From: Apricaphanius iberus | Lineage: Eukaryota > Chordata > Actinopteri > Cyprinodontiformes > Aphaniidae | Assembly: GCA_028564705.1 (NCBI GenBank) | Contig: JAPXFQ010002738.1 | Coordinates: 1,674,001 to 1,738,000 of the forward strand | Length of the DNA stretch: 64,000 nt | Direction of reading: 5' to 3' | In this document: positions 15,001 to 30,800 of the stretch, piece by piece | Layout of the letters: every line of letters starts with the position of its first letter | How positions within the stretch are numbered: position 1 is the first letter of the stretch | Translations under genes and position numbers: made by a program | Notes under the pieces: model-generated | Told to the model about the DNA's origin: nothing | The model's database searches: none | What the model saw: only the letters and a program-made list of their open reading frames with translations

Positions 15001-18000
15001 ACTATGTGAACTTATAACTGCATTGTGATTACGTACGTGATTTACAGCTACAATACTTAAATTTCTAAAATTGCAATGATGTAGTTTGAAGAAAAATTAT
15101 TTAGGTTGTGCGATTAAATTATCACAAAATGGCTATTAGGCTTTTGGGCTAATTGCGTGAATGTGAGAGGGGGGTACTCACTTTGTATCTGTGTTATACT
15201 GTTCTTCTCTATTCTTTACTAGTACTGCAAACGCTGCTTCGCTGCAGCCAGGATCCTGGGGCTTGAGGCTAAAGCTTGGTTCATGCTTGACGTTTCCGTG
15301 AGGTCCGTCACGGTTCCACGCGACCAGATTATGTAATTTCACCAACCGCACCCCTCCAAGCGGTCTCTGCGGAGACCCAAGTTGAACCACGCGGATGGTC
15401 CCACATGGAAAAACAAGGCTGACTGGCAAGAGCTCCTACTGGCGGAGGTTTGTGAATAAAGACATCTTTATGACTCGCCCCACAGAGATCACTGTGATCA
15501 AAATGTCACGGCTTAAGCTCACAGGTGTCGCCATGTCGCGAACAACAGTGATTTCTACCTCTACTATGGTGTAGTAGCCCTACGCCGCCCCCTACAGTCT
15601 TTGAGAATATTGGCTCACAGCAGGGACGAGCCGCAAAACGTATAAACGCTACAAGAAGGCCGTCTCCAGTTGTTTCCGCATTTCTCATTTCCGCGCGGAA
15701 TGTACATGCGTCAGGCATAAACCAAGCTTATGTCATGACATGGTTGGTACTCAAAGAGAGGAGGCAGGATTTTAGTAAAACCAAGCGTCTCACTTTGGAA
15801 TCAAAGAATAAATCCCGAATATATAATATCTCTGGACAAATGATTACTATATGACACCAAAGGTAACATTTTATCATATATGTGCCTATCCCAGATGTGG
15901 AGGTGTAAAACACCATGATATTGGACCTTTACTTTACAAAAATAGATTTTTATCACCTAAAAAGAACATTTGCAGAGTCCGCCCAATTCTATTTCAGGCC
16001 AAAACGGAGATGATGATGCATGCTTTTATCACGAAAGTAATTGATTACTTTAATGCCCTGCTTTCTGTTCTTTACAAAAGGAGCATTTCTGTTTTACAAC
16101 TTCAACAAAATTCAGCGTGAAGTGTCCTGACGAAGACCGGAAGGCGGGAGCACATTACATCGTTCCTAGAATCACTGCATTGGCTCCCCAGTATGTTTTA
16201 GGATAAATTTTAAGCTTCTATTAATGGGTTATTTTTAGCGTTTTAATGGTTTTGGGCCTTCTTACCTTTCAGAACTGCTTTTACCTAATGAAACTTTCTA
16301 GTATTATGGCCCTCACCTCTGGAACAGACGGCCGCAGAACCTCAGGGCTGCAGAGAACGTTCATGTTTTCAAGCGAAGGCTAGAGACACACCTTTTTAGC
16401 CAAGTTTTTAACTGGATCATTTTTAATCTGTAAAGCACTTTGAGTTGCATCCTTTGTACATAGGCGGTTCATAAGTAAAGCTTGGTTGATTGATTGGTAA
16501 ATGGATGGAGGACATGGTCAGTTACGATACTCAGGCAAATGTTGCATTTAAACAACACTTAGTGCCTAGAATATAATGCCCTCCAAATAATGACAACACC
16601 ACCAACTAACCACCTCCTCACTTTCCAAATATCGTGAGAAGTGAACAAAAATACAGAAAAATATTTATTTTTCTCTCTTTCTAGCACTTACAGTTACCAC
16701 AGTAGTAATTCCTGCTGTCCTCTATGACCGACACCTTTCCCTGGACAGCCAAACCACCCGGATTGGTATAGCGCAGCACCACACGGAAGAGATCCGGAGA
16801 GGTCACAAACACCGACACCAGCACTTTGGACTGCCAAGGACGTGGCAATGGAAGGCAGGAGAAGTTGGAACAATGCAGAAAATCAGAGGAGCCGAAGGTT
16901 AGAAAGCAAAACCGCCCGACGAGATGAGAAGAGCAGAGGAGAGAACATAGCGAGGCGAGAAGAGGAGGAGGAAGAAGGGAGAAATCACCAACACAGACCA
17001 ACAGTAACATAACTCTTTCTTCCCGACTTCATTTAAAGGGGACATATTATGCCTCTTTCTAAAGCTGTTATATTAGGTCTATAATCTGTACGAAACAGGG
17101 ATGTCACGGTTACCGGTGTAGCGGTAAACCCCGGTAAAAATGTTGACGATAATAATTACAGTCTTCTTTTTTAAAATATGTATTTATCCCGGTGGTTTAA
17201 CGCGTGGGCACGGTGAGCCTTACCAGCCACCGTAAACTTTCTCTAAACCGAATTTAAAGAATACAGTTGATAGAAGACAGCCATCCTGTTTGCAGTACGT
17301 GCAGGGGAAAAAAAGCATCTGCGAAAGACAGCAACACTTCGTACCTCATCACACATCTGCCTGAATATCAGCTACATCTCTACAGTCAATGCAAGGTACG
17401 TTAACGTTAGCGTTTTAGCTGAAATGCATGATGTGATGACTTTGGGTGGAGGGAGAATGCAATGAGCGGCCACTGCCATATAAGCCGTGCCACGGATAGA
17501 CTCTCTGTGCATTATTATGAAGCTAACAATGATGATATTTTCCCAAATCTGCAAAGCTCAATGGACGAACACAAACTGGGACGACGCTTTCCTGATATAT
17601 AGAGGGTTGATTTAGTTGTCCGAAAATAATATAAAACGTTTCTGGTGCTATAATTAATAAATGTAATACCCTCGAATTGATCAACAACACATAGTTATCA
17701 GGAAATATTTGAATCAATAGCAAATATACTATATATTGAACTATTTATAATATGCGCTAATTCAATCCTGCACTATTGTAAAAGATTCCATAGAAATAAG
17801 CTATTTGCATGTACACTTTTCCAAAACTATTTCAGTTTGTGTAGGACTATCGAATGTTTTCAGAACATATTCAAAACCCTTTAAAAAAAAAAAAAACATG
17901 CATCGATAATACCGAAAACCACGAGAATTTTGGTCACAATAACCGTGAGGTTAAATTTTCACACCGTGACATATTAATGAAGTTCTTTGCATAAAATCGC

Positions 18001-18784
18001 TCTTAAATAAAGCGACCTCACTAAGCTCATAACAATTTCAGACTCTGTCACTTTTATGCAGATTAGCGCTTGTAAAACAACCACGGCCATCCATCTTGTT
18101 GCTAGGCTGCGATGTTTGCCACACATTGAAATTGGTGGGCGGAATTAGAAAGTTGAGGGCGGGGTTCTTTAAACAGCTCTTAGAAAAACGCAAGATTTCT
18201 GATAGCAAAAATTTGTTTAAAAAAAATGGATGAATGTAAAATCAAATGGCAACAAAAAAGGATGAAGAATGTGAAATTGGCATAATATGTCTCCTTTGAA
18301 TGACCACATTTCTCTTTGGAGAGCTACTGAAACTAAATGCAGAAAACAAAAAACTGATTAAATCTTTTTAGAGGTTGTACCGTCTATGTTAGGAGGTGAT
18401 TCTACCAAAGAGAAATGTCCAACATTAGTATATCTGTATTCATGACAGAAAAAAGGAGGGGCCACAGACATCTACATGTCTTCACTGCACAAAAAGTAAC
18501 AGAAATGACGTTTTCAACATAACAAAAAGCAGTGTACGAGGTCAAGCTTACCTGAATCGGAGACATCTGGGCGTAACCTCTCCAGCTGAAGTCTGGGAAC
18601 TCCAGAAGGCTGTAACCAAATCTCACCGGTCGGCCGTCCAGCATCGTTCCCTCCTCGATCTCAAACTTCAGATGGTGCAGGTCAGGGAAGTAATGATCTG
18701 GACGAGGTCTACAAGGCAACAGAGAAGCCATCTAAAACCTGTGTCTTGTGTCATTTTATTACTGTTTTCTTCCTTTTCTGTTCT

Positions 18785-18815
<31 letters not shown>

Positions 18816-21800
18816 CCTTGAAATAATGAAAATGAGTGCGACTAAACATTTTTTTTTGAAGAGTGATGGGATGGATGGAAGAGGGTAATAAAAAAAAAAA
18901 GGCAAGTGGGAAGAAAAGAAAAAGAGCAAAGAAGAGTGGGAGGAATTTTAGGATCTATAGTGAAAACAAGGTATGCAGCTGGGGTCAGCCGTTACGAGTT
19001 AACTTGCAATATCATTAGAGATTCACTGAGCATCAATATGGGGAGCCTAAGTCTCCTCCCCTTCCTGTTGGTCCATGGGTCCCCAAACCGGAAAAATTAT
19101 GAATGGAAATTAATGGAGCGATAAAAGTTATTTTCTGGTCCCCTTTGTCTTACGTCCTGAATCACACATATGTTGTACTTCGATCTAAATGATAACTAAT
19201 GATGTACATTTCAAATGGGTTTGTCCAGTGATTTGGGATTTATTTTACTCTAAAAATACGCATTTAAAATGCCTACAAATCAGAAATCAGAAGTCGCATA
19301 TATGACGCCATTTGGCTAACAGGAGCTAGCACTAGCTATAGCATGCAAAACACTCACCTAGAGCTTGTAGAGCTTCTCCTCCATGCTGGCTCTCACTCCA
19401 CCAACTGCTTTATCCCCGACATAGCTGCTACTTTCCACATGGTCAGAGTTATAGAGGTTTTCTCCGTGTTTAATGCTCCTTTCTTAGTACTGGAGGCTAC
19501 GACCCTCGCTCTCCTTCTTCTTCTGCAGTTGTAGTCCGCTAAACGTTTTCACACAAAAACTAAAGTAACTTTTGCATCTGATCGAAAATCGGCATTTTCT
19601 CTGCATCACAATTTGTTTTTCAAATTCACGGACATCATATGTTCGATCCACGGCGCATTTCAAACTGGATCAGAAAATAATTTTTATCGCTCCGTTGATT
19701 TTCATTATTTTTTTTTGGCAGTCGGGGACCCAAGGATTGGAAGTAGAAGGGCGGGACTTAGGCTCCCCATAGAAAGTACCTGGCATGGTCACAGTTGGTG
19801 TCACAGGTGTAAAGATTAGGAAAACACGGCATGTCATTCTCCCAGGTTTATTAGACTCACAGGTTACATCTTGGCCCCTCCACGTTGGGTCTGCAATCAC
19901 ACTGACCGTTCTGTTGGCCACAAAACTGACCCACCGAGCCCCCAATGTCACACTGGCAAGCTGAAAACCAACACAGAAATCCACATTAGCGTCCAGCTAA
20001 TGTATTAAAATGAAACCTCCCCATCTTCAGCGGCACGTTTGGCTGAAGAACACTCACCCTTGCAGCCAAAGTAAAAGTGATCCTGCAGGTTATGGAAACC
20101 CTGTTTGCAAGTGGAGCACGTCCCACTGCAGACGTTGGGTTTACAGTGACACTCTCCAGTTTCCTACCGGACACAAAAATCCAGTTGTAACCATTAGCTC
20201 CAGTACATATCAGAGAGAAGAAGAAAGAAAAATTATTTTTTACGTCCACCTCAGAGTTAGGGCTATGACATGATGGAGGCTGTGGAATTATGTATTTTTG
20301 TTTTTTAATACCTAGTTCTCTGTTCAGCTTGTTATGATTTAACTTTTTTTTGTTACATTTAAAAAGTGTAAGAGTAAAAACGGATTAAGATTTCCTTTTG
20401 ATCACGCTGACGTAAATGACGGACAAAAAAACAAAACATCCAGCACAGACTTTGCATGCAAAGGTAACACTAAATACCCCCCAGAGTTGGCCTGTAGATA
20501 CTTTGGCCAATGTGAGAATGAAAAGTAGCTATGTTAGATATTGGCTTTTTTACCGATATCCGATATACTGATATAGCCAAACTCATAATTTCCGATACCG
20601 ATATAAACTGATACCGATATGTTGGGACACTCCCTCATAAAAAACAAAAACTACTATGCCCTTTTAGGTAACCACAATGAAATATCTTGTATCATGCATA
20701 CTTGATTTTTAAAAATTTAGAAAATGTAATAAGTACTAGAATTTTAGTCAGGCAATTAAAAAAGGTGCCATTTTTTTGTGTCTTCAAAAGTAGCTGGAAC
20801 ATTTTCTCACACAGAGAATACTGACAAAGGCCCACCACTCAGGAGCAATTTCCACTTTTAGAAGATGTAACCAAAATTATACCTTTATAGCAGTGAGGTA
20901 AAGTGGAAACAACTGAAACAAGAATAAAAAATAAAAAAACAGCAAACATTTAAGCAGGGCCAACAATTAACCTACCTTTTGATATATTGAAAGTTGTCTC
21001 AAACAAATAATATCTCAAAAATTAAACCTCAAATCTGTCATATTTTTACATTCTGAGAGAGAAAAGAAGTAGCTGAAGAGTTTGATATATAATATCTGTA
21101 TGATGTGAAAAACTCATGTCATTAAAAAAAAAACCCGATACCGATAATTTCCGATATTACATTTTAATGCAAATATCGGCCCATAATGACTTTAGGCCGA
21201 TAATATCGGATATCCCTATTGTAAAGGTCAGTCTGGGTCTCTCGGTTCAACAAACTCAAAATGGTTACGTTTGTGATGGTAGGACGGAAACATAATTTAC
21301 TCAAACTTTACCTAAGACATATAATCCTTTCATTCCCACAAGAAATGGGTATATAGGGTAAATAGGTCATTTAATAAGAACATAAGCAACTAAATATTAT
21401 GGATTGGAACCAAAAAAAAAAAAAAAAAGCTTTCCAATCTCCTATGAGTTTATATACTTATACTTTTCAAAGTTCAGAAATCATCTGATTTTAATGAGCT
21501 GGTCCTAACAACCTCAATAATGTCAGACCTCTGAACTACTTAACTCACCTAAATAGCATTCTGCTGTTAATTGGACATCTGTTTTTTGTTTTTTTCACAG
21601 TGTATATCCTGCTAAATTCTTGGAAATAACAGTTACAATTTAATACACAACTACACATTCTCATTACCTTTATACTCTTAAATTGTTATCTTTCTTTATT
21701 ATTATTATTCTGTTACACATTCTAATGAGTTTGTCGCTTTATTTTTATAACTGCATAGTACTATGTTTTTTTTTGTAAACTTTTTTTTTTTGTTTTCATT

Positions 21801-24800
21801 TTTGTCCATAATGTAGATTTTGTTTTTGATTCTAAAATTCAGATTTTGATACGTTTGAGAAGCTAATGTCTCTATTTACTGTCACTTTGCTGCCGTAACA
21901 TCTGAATTTCCTCGTTGTGGGACTATAAAGGAATATATTATTCTATTCTGTTCTACAAGAAAGGCAGCAAACAAACTGGATCAGTCTTCTATCGCACTGC
22001 AACAATGACTGCAGACACTTTAGTTCATTTTTAAAAGCTCCCGCATCTTCTTTACGTTTTAGTTCAGGAGACAAAGAGCTCCACTATTTAGAGCCTAGAA
22101 CTGAAAAGTCAGAATGTCCGAAGATTGTTTTTGTTTTGTGCATAAATTTTAAGCTGCAAAATTTTAAGAAGTTTTAAAATAAAAAAAATTGGCTTCTGCA
22201 ATGGTGATTTTTATCAGATTTTTGGTCTAGTATTTTTAATGATCTATTATAGATCATCCTTGAAGGCCTAATTGTTGTAGTTTAAGCCTGCTACCAGGAG
22301 GTTACGCAATTATTGAGATGTGAAAATATAACTGCAGGCATTAAAATACATTTGCAGCAGGAAATGACTATTTATTCTGAAACTGGAAACCAACTCCACG
22401 GCAGCTATTTGGCGAACCATTGAGTAAAAAGTAGTGGACCAAGTACTGATCCCTGTGGTATGCCCGTTTTCAGTAACAAGAAATGTTTCTTTCACCTGAG
22501 CACACTCCGCGACACCACTCAGGGTCCCTGCGACGTTACACTCACAGCCTGCACGAGAAACCAGGCAAACGCTCGTTAGTTTTACCGGCTGCATCCATAG
22601 AAATGAGAAATGAGTAAGGGTTAGTCAGTGTGTCCTCACTGGAGCATCCTTCAGCAGTATCAGGGGAGAGGTTCCAGTACAGAGGTTTGCATCGGTCACA
22701 GGCAGGGCCCTCGACGTGAGGACGGCACTCACACTCACCCTGCATGCAGGAACGAGTCCGTTCAATTAAATCAGTTACAAACCATTCAAACTTTGAAACG
22801 TTTGAGAGAGAAAGTGAGCGAGACTTACTACAGGGGGCAGCACTTCATACTGAATGGATCCCACTGGGTGGCACGTACCGGCTACCAGTAGCAAAGAAAG
22901 ATCAAAAGGTCAATATTTATAGCATCAATTTGTAGCCCAGTAGAGCTAAGATTCATACAAAACATATTTAGAGATTCACCAACAAGATAAATAATACATT
23001 TATTAAACATATACGGCATTGTTTCAACCTGAAGTAATAAGATGTTTGTTGCAGCCTCTGGAGCAGACCTTCAGCTTGAAATTATTTGCCTGTTTAATTA
23101 CCCTGACAGTTGGGGAAGCCGTAGGAGCCGCGTGCGCAGCTGTCGCACCTCAGGCCCGCCACGCCGGGCAGACACGCACACTGACCCGTCACCTGGTCAC
23201 AGCTGGGATAGCGGGAGCCGTCGGGGGAGCACTGGCAGGCTAGAGACAGAAACAGGAGTTACACATCGGCCACGCAATGTAGCAGCGGGGTGGGGACGAG
23301 CAACTGACTTAACGTTTACTTGTAAAGCAACCTGCAGTGTTTTAAAAACGCGTCTCTAAATTAAAATAATCAAAACTGTTCTTGAACTGTTTTAGGTAGC
23401 GAATTGCCTGCCTCTGAAGTGTTCCCCCACAGTAGTCAGAATCTAAGTGCTACTGTTACCAAGTAATATGATGTCCTTATTATCAGGAAGTCCACAAACT
23501 GCAATTAAAAGCCTTAAGTTGATCCAAATCGCTGCAGCATAGTTCTGATGAATATTAAAAAGAGAGATCACATTTCTCCTGTTTTGGCTTCTCTCCATTG
23601 GCTCCCTGTTAAATCCAGAATAGAGTTTAAGATCCTCCTCCTTACGTATAAAGCCCTTGATAATCAAGCTCCATCGTACATCAGAGATCTGATTGTTCCA
23701 TATGTTCCTAACAGAGCACTTTGTTCTCAGAATGCTGGTCTGCTGGTAGTTCCTAGGATTTCTAAAAGTAGAATAGGAGGCAGATCTTTTAGCTATCAGG
23801 CTCCTCTCCTGTGGAACCAGCTCCCAGTTTAAGTCCATGAGGCAGATACTCTGTTTTTAAGACCAGGCTTAAAACCTTCCTTTTTGATAAATATTATAGT
23901 TAGAGTGGATTAGGTTATCCTGAGATATTTTTGTAGTTATGCTGCTATAGGTTTAGACTGTTGGAGGTAAGACTGACCACTTTTCTTATCTCTTCTACTT
24001 TTTTCTTCTACTACTCTGCAGATATATATTTTCTGCTGTTATTGCGATTGTTAACCCTTTTTTCTCTCAGTATTTTTCTCCCCATAGAAGCTTCACACGG
24101 TCTGGTACCCTACTGAACTACAACGCCCCCTGCCGGATGGGGAACATCGGTCTAGTTGATGCTCAAAGTCACAGAGCATCCTCCATGCTTGTCTCTTCTC
24201 TGTCTTCTCAGACCCCCAGACGGTCGTGGCAGATGACTGCTTGTACTGAGTTTTGTCCTGCTGGAGGTTTCTTCCTGTTGAAGGGGAGTTTTTCCTCTCC
24301 ACTGTCGCTACATGCTTGCTCAGTATGAGGGTTTGCTGAGTAATTGCTGTGGTTGGAGTCTGCATGATCCGGGGACAACCTCACGTTGATGATTCATCGC
24401 AATCTGCTGGGATTCCTTAGATAGAAAACTTTTAACTGATTGGAATGTTTGTGTAATTGTATTGAAATTACTTTTGTTGTTAAGTGCCCTAAGATGACAT
24501 TTGTTGTGAATTGGCGATATATAAATAAAAGTGAATTGAATTGAATATACTGGAAAACATGAAGTATGATGTCGGCCAATTTTCTAAAAAAATACAAGCT
24601 TTAGAAGTGGACTTTAGGTAAGCAGCAATACCGATACGGTATTGGTTAAATGGTATCTTTTGACTGAGAACGTTCGTATTGGTTACATTTTTTACCGATA
24701 CAAGTACATTAGAATTGTATTTGACTGATACCGTTCTAATGTCCTCGTATCGGTCAAATTTAACCAATACCATGAACTGATACTCTATCGATCCATGGAA

Positions 24801-27800
24801 TCGGTTAAAATTAACAGATACGGTTCTAACGTACTCTATGGCTGCCACGATTCGTCACGACAACGTCAAGTAAAATTGTCGCGAAAAAATTTAGTAATCA
24901 ACGTTATCAGTTTTTTTTTTAAAGCTTTTGCATTTCTCTAAAAACGGTCGCTGTCCCTTTATCTGCTCTGTCCACCCCACAGGCACACGCGCAGCTTTGG
25001 CAATCGGGCTAAGCTGCAGCTTAGAAAAGCTTTACCAGCAGTGAGCCGACAACGTGGCTCTAACTTTCTCAAGAGGAATGTGTAATGCAAATTTCACAAA
25101 GTAGAAGCTGCTTTCCACAGCAGTATAGCCGTGTTGTTTGAGCTTCTTAAAAGGAATCCCACTGTGGCTGATGACAAACACGGACAGTAGCCTCTTGTTA
25201 GCTGCTAACGTTAGCATCAACAGTAGAGCGATTTTCTCCTTTCTGCCAGATATGTCGGCTTTTTTATCCATAGACTGATGAAAATATCCTGATTATCTCC
25301 TATGACGTTCTCTACGGCCCGAGCTGCTGCTTAGACGCTGGTTCTGAACCGTTTATAGAACCGAACATAGCGCAGTAGCTGCTGTTATTTACAAGACATC
25401 ATGATGCATGTGTCGCAACAAAAAAACCCTGCTGTGTATTATTCTTATTATTGCATAAAAATACTTATTTTGTCAGATTGTAATGTTTCTTCTGACTGTG
25501 GGCAAGAAGAATCTTTCTGGAAGGAAAATCCCTATTTTAGTTACTAGATAACAGTTCGAGGTAATACGCAAATATTAGATCAGCTGCTTGCTCCTGCAAT
25601 AACATGCATTTCAAATGGCATCTGATTAGTCGATTATCAAAATAAGCGATCGTGGCAGCCCTAATTTACATGTACCGGTAAAAGTTAACCAATACCATGA
25701 ACCGATACTTAAAACGTGGAAACTCTGCAATAATTTCACTGAAGATGTTTAGTTTTTACTTTAATTTTTTGGTTTGTGGTCATTTTTATTCACGTTTTAT
25801 AATTGTATTTTTTATCTCGTTTGTATCGGTTTGAAAGAAGTGGTATCGTTGCATCCCTAGTGGATTCAGAATTGAACGGTGGACTGAAACACGATAGAAC
25901 AAACACGAGAGAGCAAGAGGAGATTTTGCGCAATCAATTTTTAAAGACGAGAGGAATAGAATTATAAAAACACTCAGTTTAATAAAACGGGCATATGGAT
26001 TTAGAATCCGTACGCACGTTTGGGCATCGTGCTGGACCTCTTCAAAGCTTTAAACTTAATATAGGGCATTATTTCTTTAACTTGTAATCTAAACACACAA
26101 GCTACACTCGAAACGACTAGTGACCAGGTTTGTTTCAACTCCATGCATAACAAATGCAATATTTTTATACAGCTCTGAACACAACCTGATCGCAAAATTT
26201 GTGGAAATGGTCCATAAACCGCACAGTGTACGTCCGTCTTGCCTCTGGGATACATGGAGCTTGTGGCGCAGCATGATTAGAACACGTCGCATTAAAGAGA
26301 TACGAATATAACATCAATCTCTACAAAGAAAGCTACAGTATTCGCACATAGAGAAACTGTATAAGATAGTGGAATACCAGGCAGTTCACATTGGATAAAA
26401 ATTGCGCTGGTGGATGCAATTGAAACAGGTTTTTAATTGGTGGCCACAAATCTGTTATTTACAAATATTACCAGGGACATTTCCCCGGCTACAAAGACCT
26501 TTCCTGCGGGACTCAGAATCCGTGCGCACAGTTTAATAAACCGAGGGTACAAATTCTTACACCTGAAAAGTGTTTCCGAACATGATCCCGTCTGGCTTCC
26601 TCTGGTCCATGCCGAAAAATAATCTCACCTGCTTTGAGTGGATAAATCAAGATAATTTTTATCTTTGATTTTAACCAACTTAATATATTTCATCTTATCC
26701 CATTTTTTATGTCAACAAATGTGTTTTTCACTTTTTCTGTCAGTTTCGAAGAGGTAAACGTATGTGCAAGATGCCCTGCAGCGCAGCAGACACAAACCTG
26801 TCGTTATTTTTATGAATAAAAAGTTTAAAAAAATAAAAAAAAACTCTGCTTTTTTCACAAGTCGCACAGTGCCAGAACATAAAGTACTACCTTTATACAC
26901 CACAAATTTGACAGCAATAAACCAATCAAATTTTGTAATTTGCACAAATTTTTCTAACAAATTCTCAAAGAGTGTCGAATGTGTGCAAGAAAAATGCGCC
27001 CTCTATAGGCTGAATGCAGAATACATCTTTGTTCCCCCAGAAAGAAAAACAAAAAACATCAGAATCACTACTGGCTTTTCTCTAACAAAGCTCCAAGGTT
27101 TCTTCTGTGTTGTATTCTGTTTTAGAACTTTGTTTTTTACCACATTGCCAAAAGGATCTCTTACTGGTGCGTAATATTTTAAGTCTGGTAGATACGAGTC
27201 CAGTGATAAACCCCACCGTTTATATGCAAGATGTCTGGATTGAATCACACACAGAAAAATGAATAATGTACTTATGTATGTCATTGGTTGAAAAAGTGCC
27301 ACAGCAGAGGGGGTCAACTGTTACCTATTGGTTCAGTTGGGTGTCAATCAAAAGCTAACCGATTCAGGCATACACAGTCAAATGTGTAAGCTTTTGCTAG
27401 CATATTTGCGGAGGTTATGAAGGAAATAATTTTTTTTGTAAATTTACGGTAGATTTTGGCTGTTTATGGACTTTGGACTTGCCATGGAAAAACTACTTGA
27501 TTGGAGGACATTAATGAGACCTTAGTTGTTTAAAAAATATATTTTTGTTTGAGATTGCTTTGTTCTCTCCATGATTAGTGGCTACGAATGGTGATTCAGA
27601 CATATTTCTTTAGAGAGAGTTTAAACTAGCACTGGGTATCGATTCAAATTTCAAGAATCGATTTGATTCATATTCTCCTGACTTAGACTCGATTATCATG
27701 ATCCGACCCCATTTAGTCTGATACGGTTCGATATTGATATGGGTCAGTGTATTAAAAATGTTTTTTATGTCTTAATCACAAGACTGTAACTCAATGACTT

Positions 27801-30800
27801 AACACTGGGTGAGTAACAGTTAACAGGGGGAAGCTGTATTAACCCTTGCTGACACAAGACTTAAAATGGCCCTCTGGACTATTCCTTTGTAGTTTAGCTG
27901 AAAAAAAATAAAGTATATAGATATATATAAAATTCTTAAACTTGTGAATCGATTCGATTTCTATAAGAATCAATTCAATATCACTTTTCGAATTGTTTTC
28001 AATAATGCCCTAGTTTTAACTAAAGCACTAACTTTGTCTACAGTTATGATTATGTACTTGATTGGCATACATCTTTAGAATATCAAGACTCACTGCTTTT
28101 CCATTTATGTATAATATGTACACATACATAGAAGTGATTTCGGGTTTTAAACCCAGAAGTAGAATAGAATAGAATAATCCTTTTAATTGTCCCGCAAGGG
28201 GAAACTTTGTTGTGGCTAATCTAGGAACGCTAACGGCTCGGACTTACGCGTGCAGCTCGGGTAGCCGTAGTAACCGGGGGCGCACTGTTCACATATCACC
28301 CCGCTGTAGTTGGGTCGACATTGACAGATACCGGAGACGGTGCAGCTGGTGTCAAATGAGGTGCGAGGATCACAGGAGCACTCTGGGGGAAAAAAGGACA
28401 AATATTAAAACATAGATAATGAGCAGCAAACTTAGATATATTTATATTGCAAATATGTTTCAAGGGGTTGGGGCTAAAATAAAAAAATTAATTGGCAAAG
28501 GATTCCTGAAATATATGCACATTCTATTCTTAATAAGCTATATCAGATAAAATTACTTATTTTATTTATAATAGAAATATCCTTTATTGTCCCTAATAAG
28601 GGGAACTGACAGACTATTAGGGATGGGTATCGTTAAGGATTTATCGATACTACTACTCTTAACAATACTCCTTATTGATCCGGTACGTTATCGATATCCT
28701 TATCGGTACTTTTTTTTAAAAGACTAAAACAAGAGGGGAAAAAACACAAATAATGAAATATAATTGTACTATTCTTTAATAATTGGAACAGCAAAGCACA
28801 AAAAATAACTACAAAATAAAAATTAAGAAATTAATAACTTCATAAAAACACAATGTGAACAACTTATTTCATAAATCAAAAACTAAAAATACTATGTTGT
28901 CTATTTAAAAAAGTTTAGGGTATTCAAATTAAAAATAAAACATAACTTCCCCATAAAACAATGCAATTACGAACCAAAATGAAAGATTTTTAAAAAAGTG
29001 TATGGTGCAAATTAAGCCCTGAGAACATTGAGAAGAACAACATCCACCCATCCATTTTCTGTAACGCTGCATCCTAAAGCTGCAGCACTCAGGCGGTCAA
29101 AAAAACTTTGCATCTCTCTGTTTGTATTTGGTGTATTTTAGCAAAGTGTTTGGTCAAATTACTCATGTTCTGGCATTTGCAAGCAAAACGCTTGCTAAAG
29201 CTTTTCGGCCCGGTTGGACTGTCAGAATCAGCCCCAGGGCTAATTTAATACCGGGTTTCGGTACCCATCCCTGCAGACTATCGAAGCATGTAGTCTCACA
29301 AAAGAAAATATTAAAAAATGCGATTATTAGTATTAATATACTGTACAGTAGGGGCGAAATTACAACACTAAATTAGTGTGCAGTTATTGAAAACTAAACT
29401 AGCACACTCAAATCAAAGAAAAGTGCAATTTAGCAGGATAATTTTAAAATATTTACAAAAAGTGCATTATAAAATAACAACAGACTATTAAGTGAAAAAT
29501 AAAATTGTAGAAATAACAGCAGGGGTGTAAAGATTCATTGAGTTTGTTCATAGAGTGCAACAGCTGCTGGGAGGGATAAAGGATCGCTGATAATGCTCCT
29601 ACGGGACTATCCTACAAAAACAAAATGTTTCGTTGCAACACAGACTGCTACATGAGATCCTTCCTGCACACAGTCATCAGGTCCTTGGCAATATTAAAGG
29701 TTGAATATAGATCATTTTAATTAAAAGCTACATTAAAAAAAAAAAACTACATCCATGGGGTTATAGAGGGTTTACAGATACAGTCTCTTTAATCCAACTA
29801 TGTGATCGGCACAGCTCGGCTGGAACTGGGCAAAAAATGGCGGAGCCAGCAATTCAAGCAGCTGCTTCAGAGCCCTGGAGATTTTGTCAACCGTCTCAGG
29901 AGAGAAATGACCAGAGAAGAACAGAAACTAGAGTCGTTTTCGGTGAAGCCTACACTAAATGGACCCACATAGAACATTTCTACGGCATCAAAAACACGCA
30001 GAAACTGCGACTTTCCTCCCGGATCGGTAAGCTAACTCCCTTGCTAACTTGGCTAACATCAAACTTCTCTAGTCACCAGGCGTAATGGCAGCAAACCAGG
30101 AAACCTACCGGCTGGAATGATATATCTATTGTTGCAACTACAACCTAAACACACAAGATGTCGCTTTTGTGTTCGTCTTCCATATACAAAATTTTAAATA
30201 ATAAGAGCTAAAATACCACTTATTTTTCCCTCTGGGATGAATAAAGTACTTTTGAATTGAATTGTATTCTTCTGAACAATAGACCTTATTTGCTTTTTAA
30301 CATGAGCAAAATGGTGTGGAACTGAACTTTAACATAACTCCATTTTCCACTGTTATTATTTGTGGCCATCTTGCAGCTGCGGTATTGGTTAGCTTGTTTG
30401 TTAGCCAAGGCTTACCTGCTGTGAAGTAGGGGTGAGCGGTATGGCAAAATTTTCATATCACTGTATTTTTAAATAACATATCGGTTTTACGGTATTTAAC
30501 GGTATTTTTTTTCCATACAAGACCGTTAATATCCACATTATCTTCTAAGAATGAAGAATATAAAAATGTGCTTTAAATAGCCCATTTTACTGTCATATGG
30601 ACTGAATCATGTTATTTTTTCCAGACACAGGTGAATGATATGAAAAAAATTAAAATGATTATGATTCTAGCAGACATTCTTGATGTTCTAAGGCTGAAAG
30701 TATAATTTTTTAAACCTGACGTTGGCGCAAGCAACAAATTGCATCTTCTAATTTCTTTGCATGTAGTACCGAAGAATCCCACTAGGGGGCAGAGTATAGA

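Noticed and set aside
22744..23359. Plus-strand frames over exons w14 to w16
   Set aside because: Antisense shadows of GC-rich lama5 exons; no independent protein signal.
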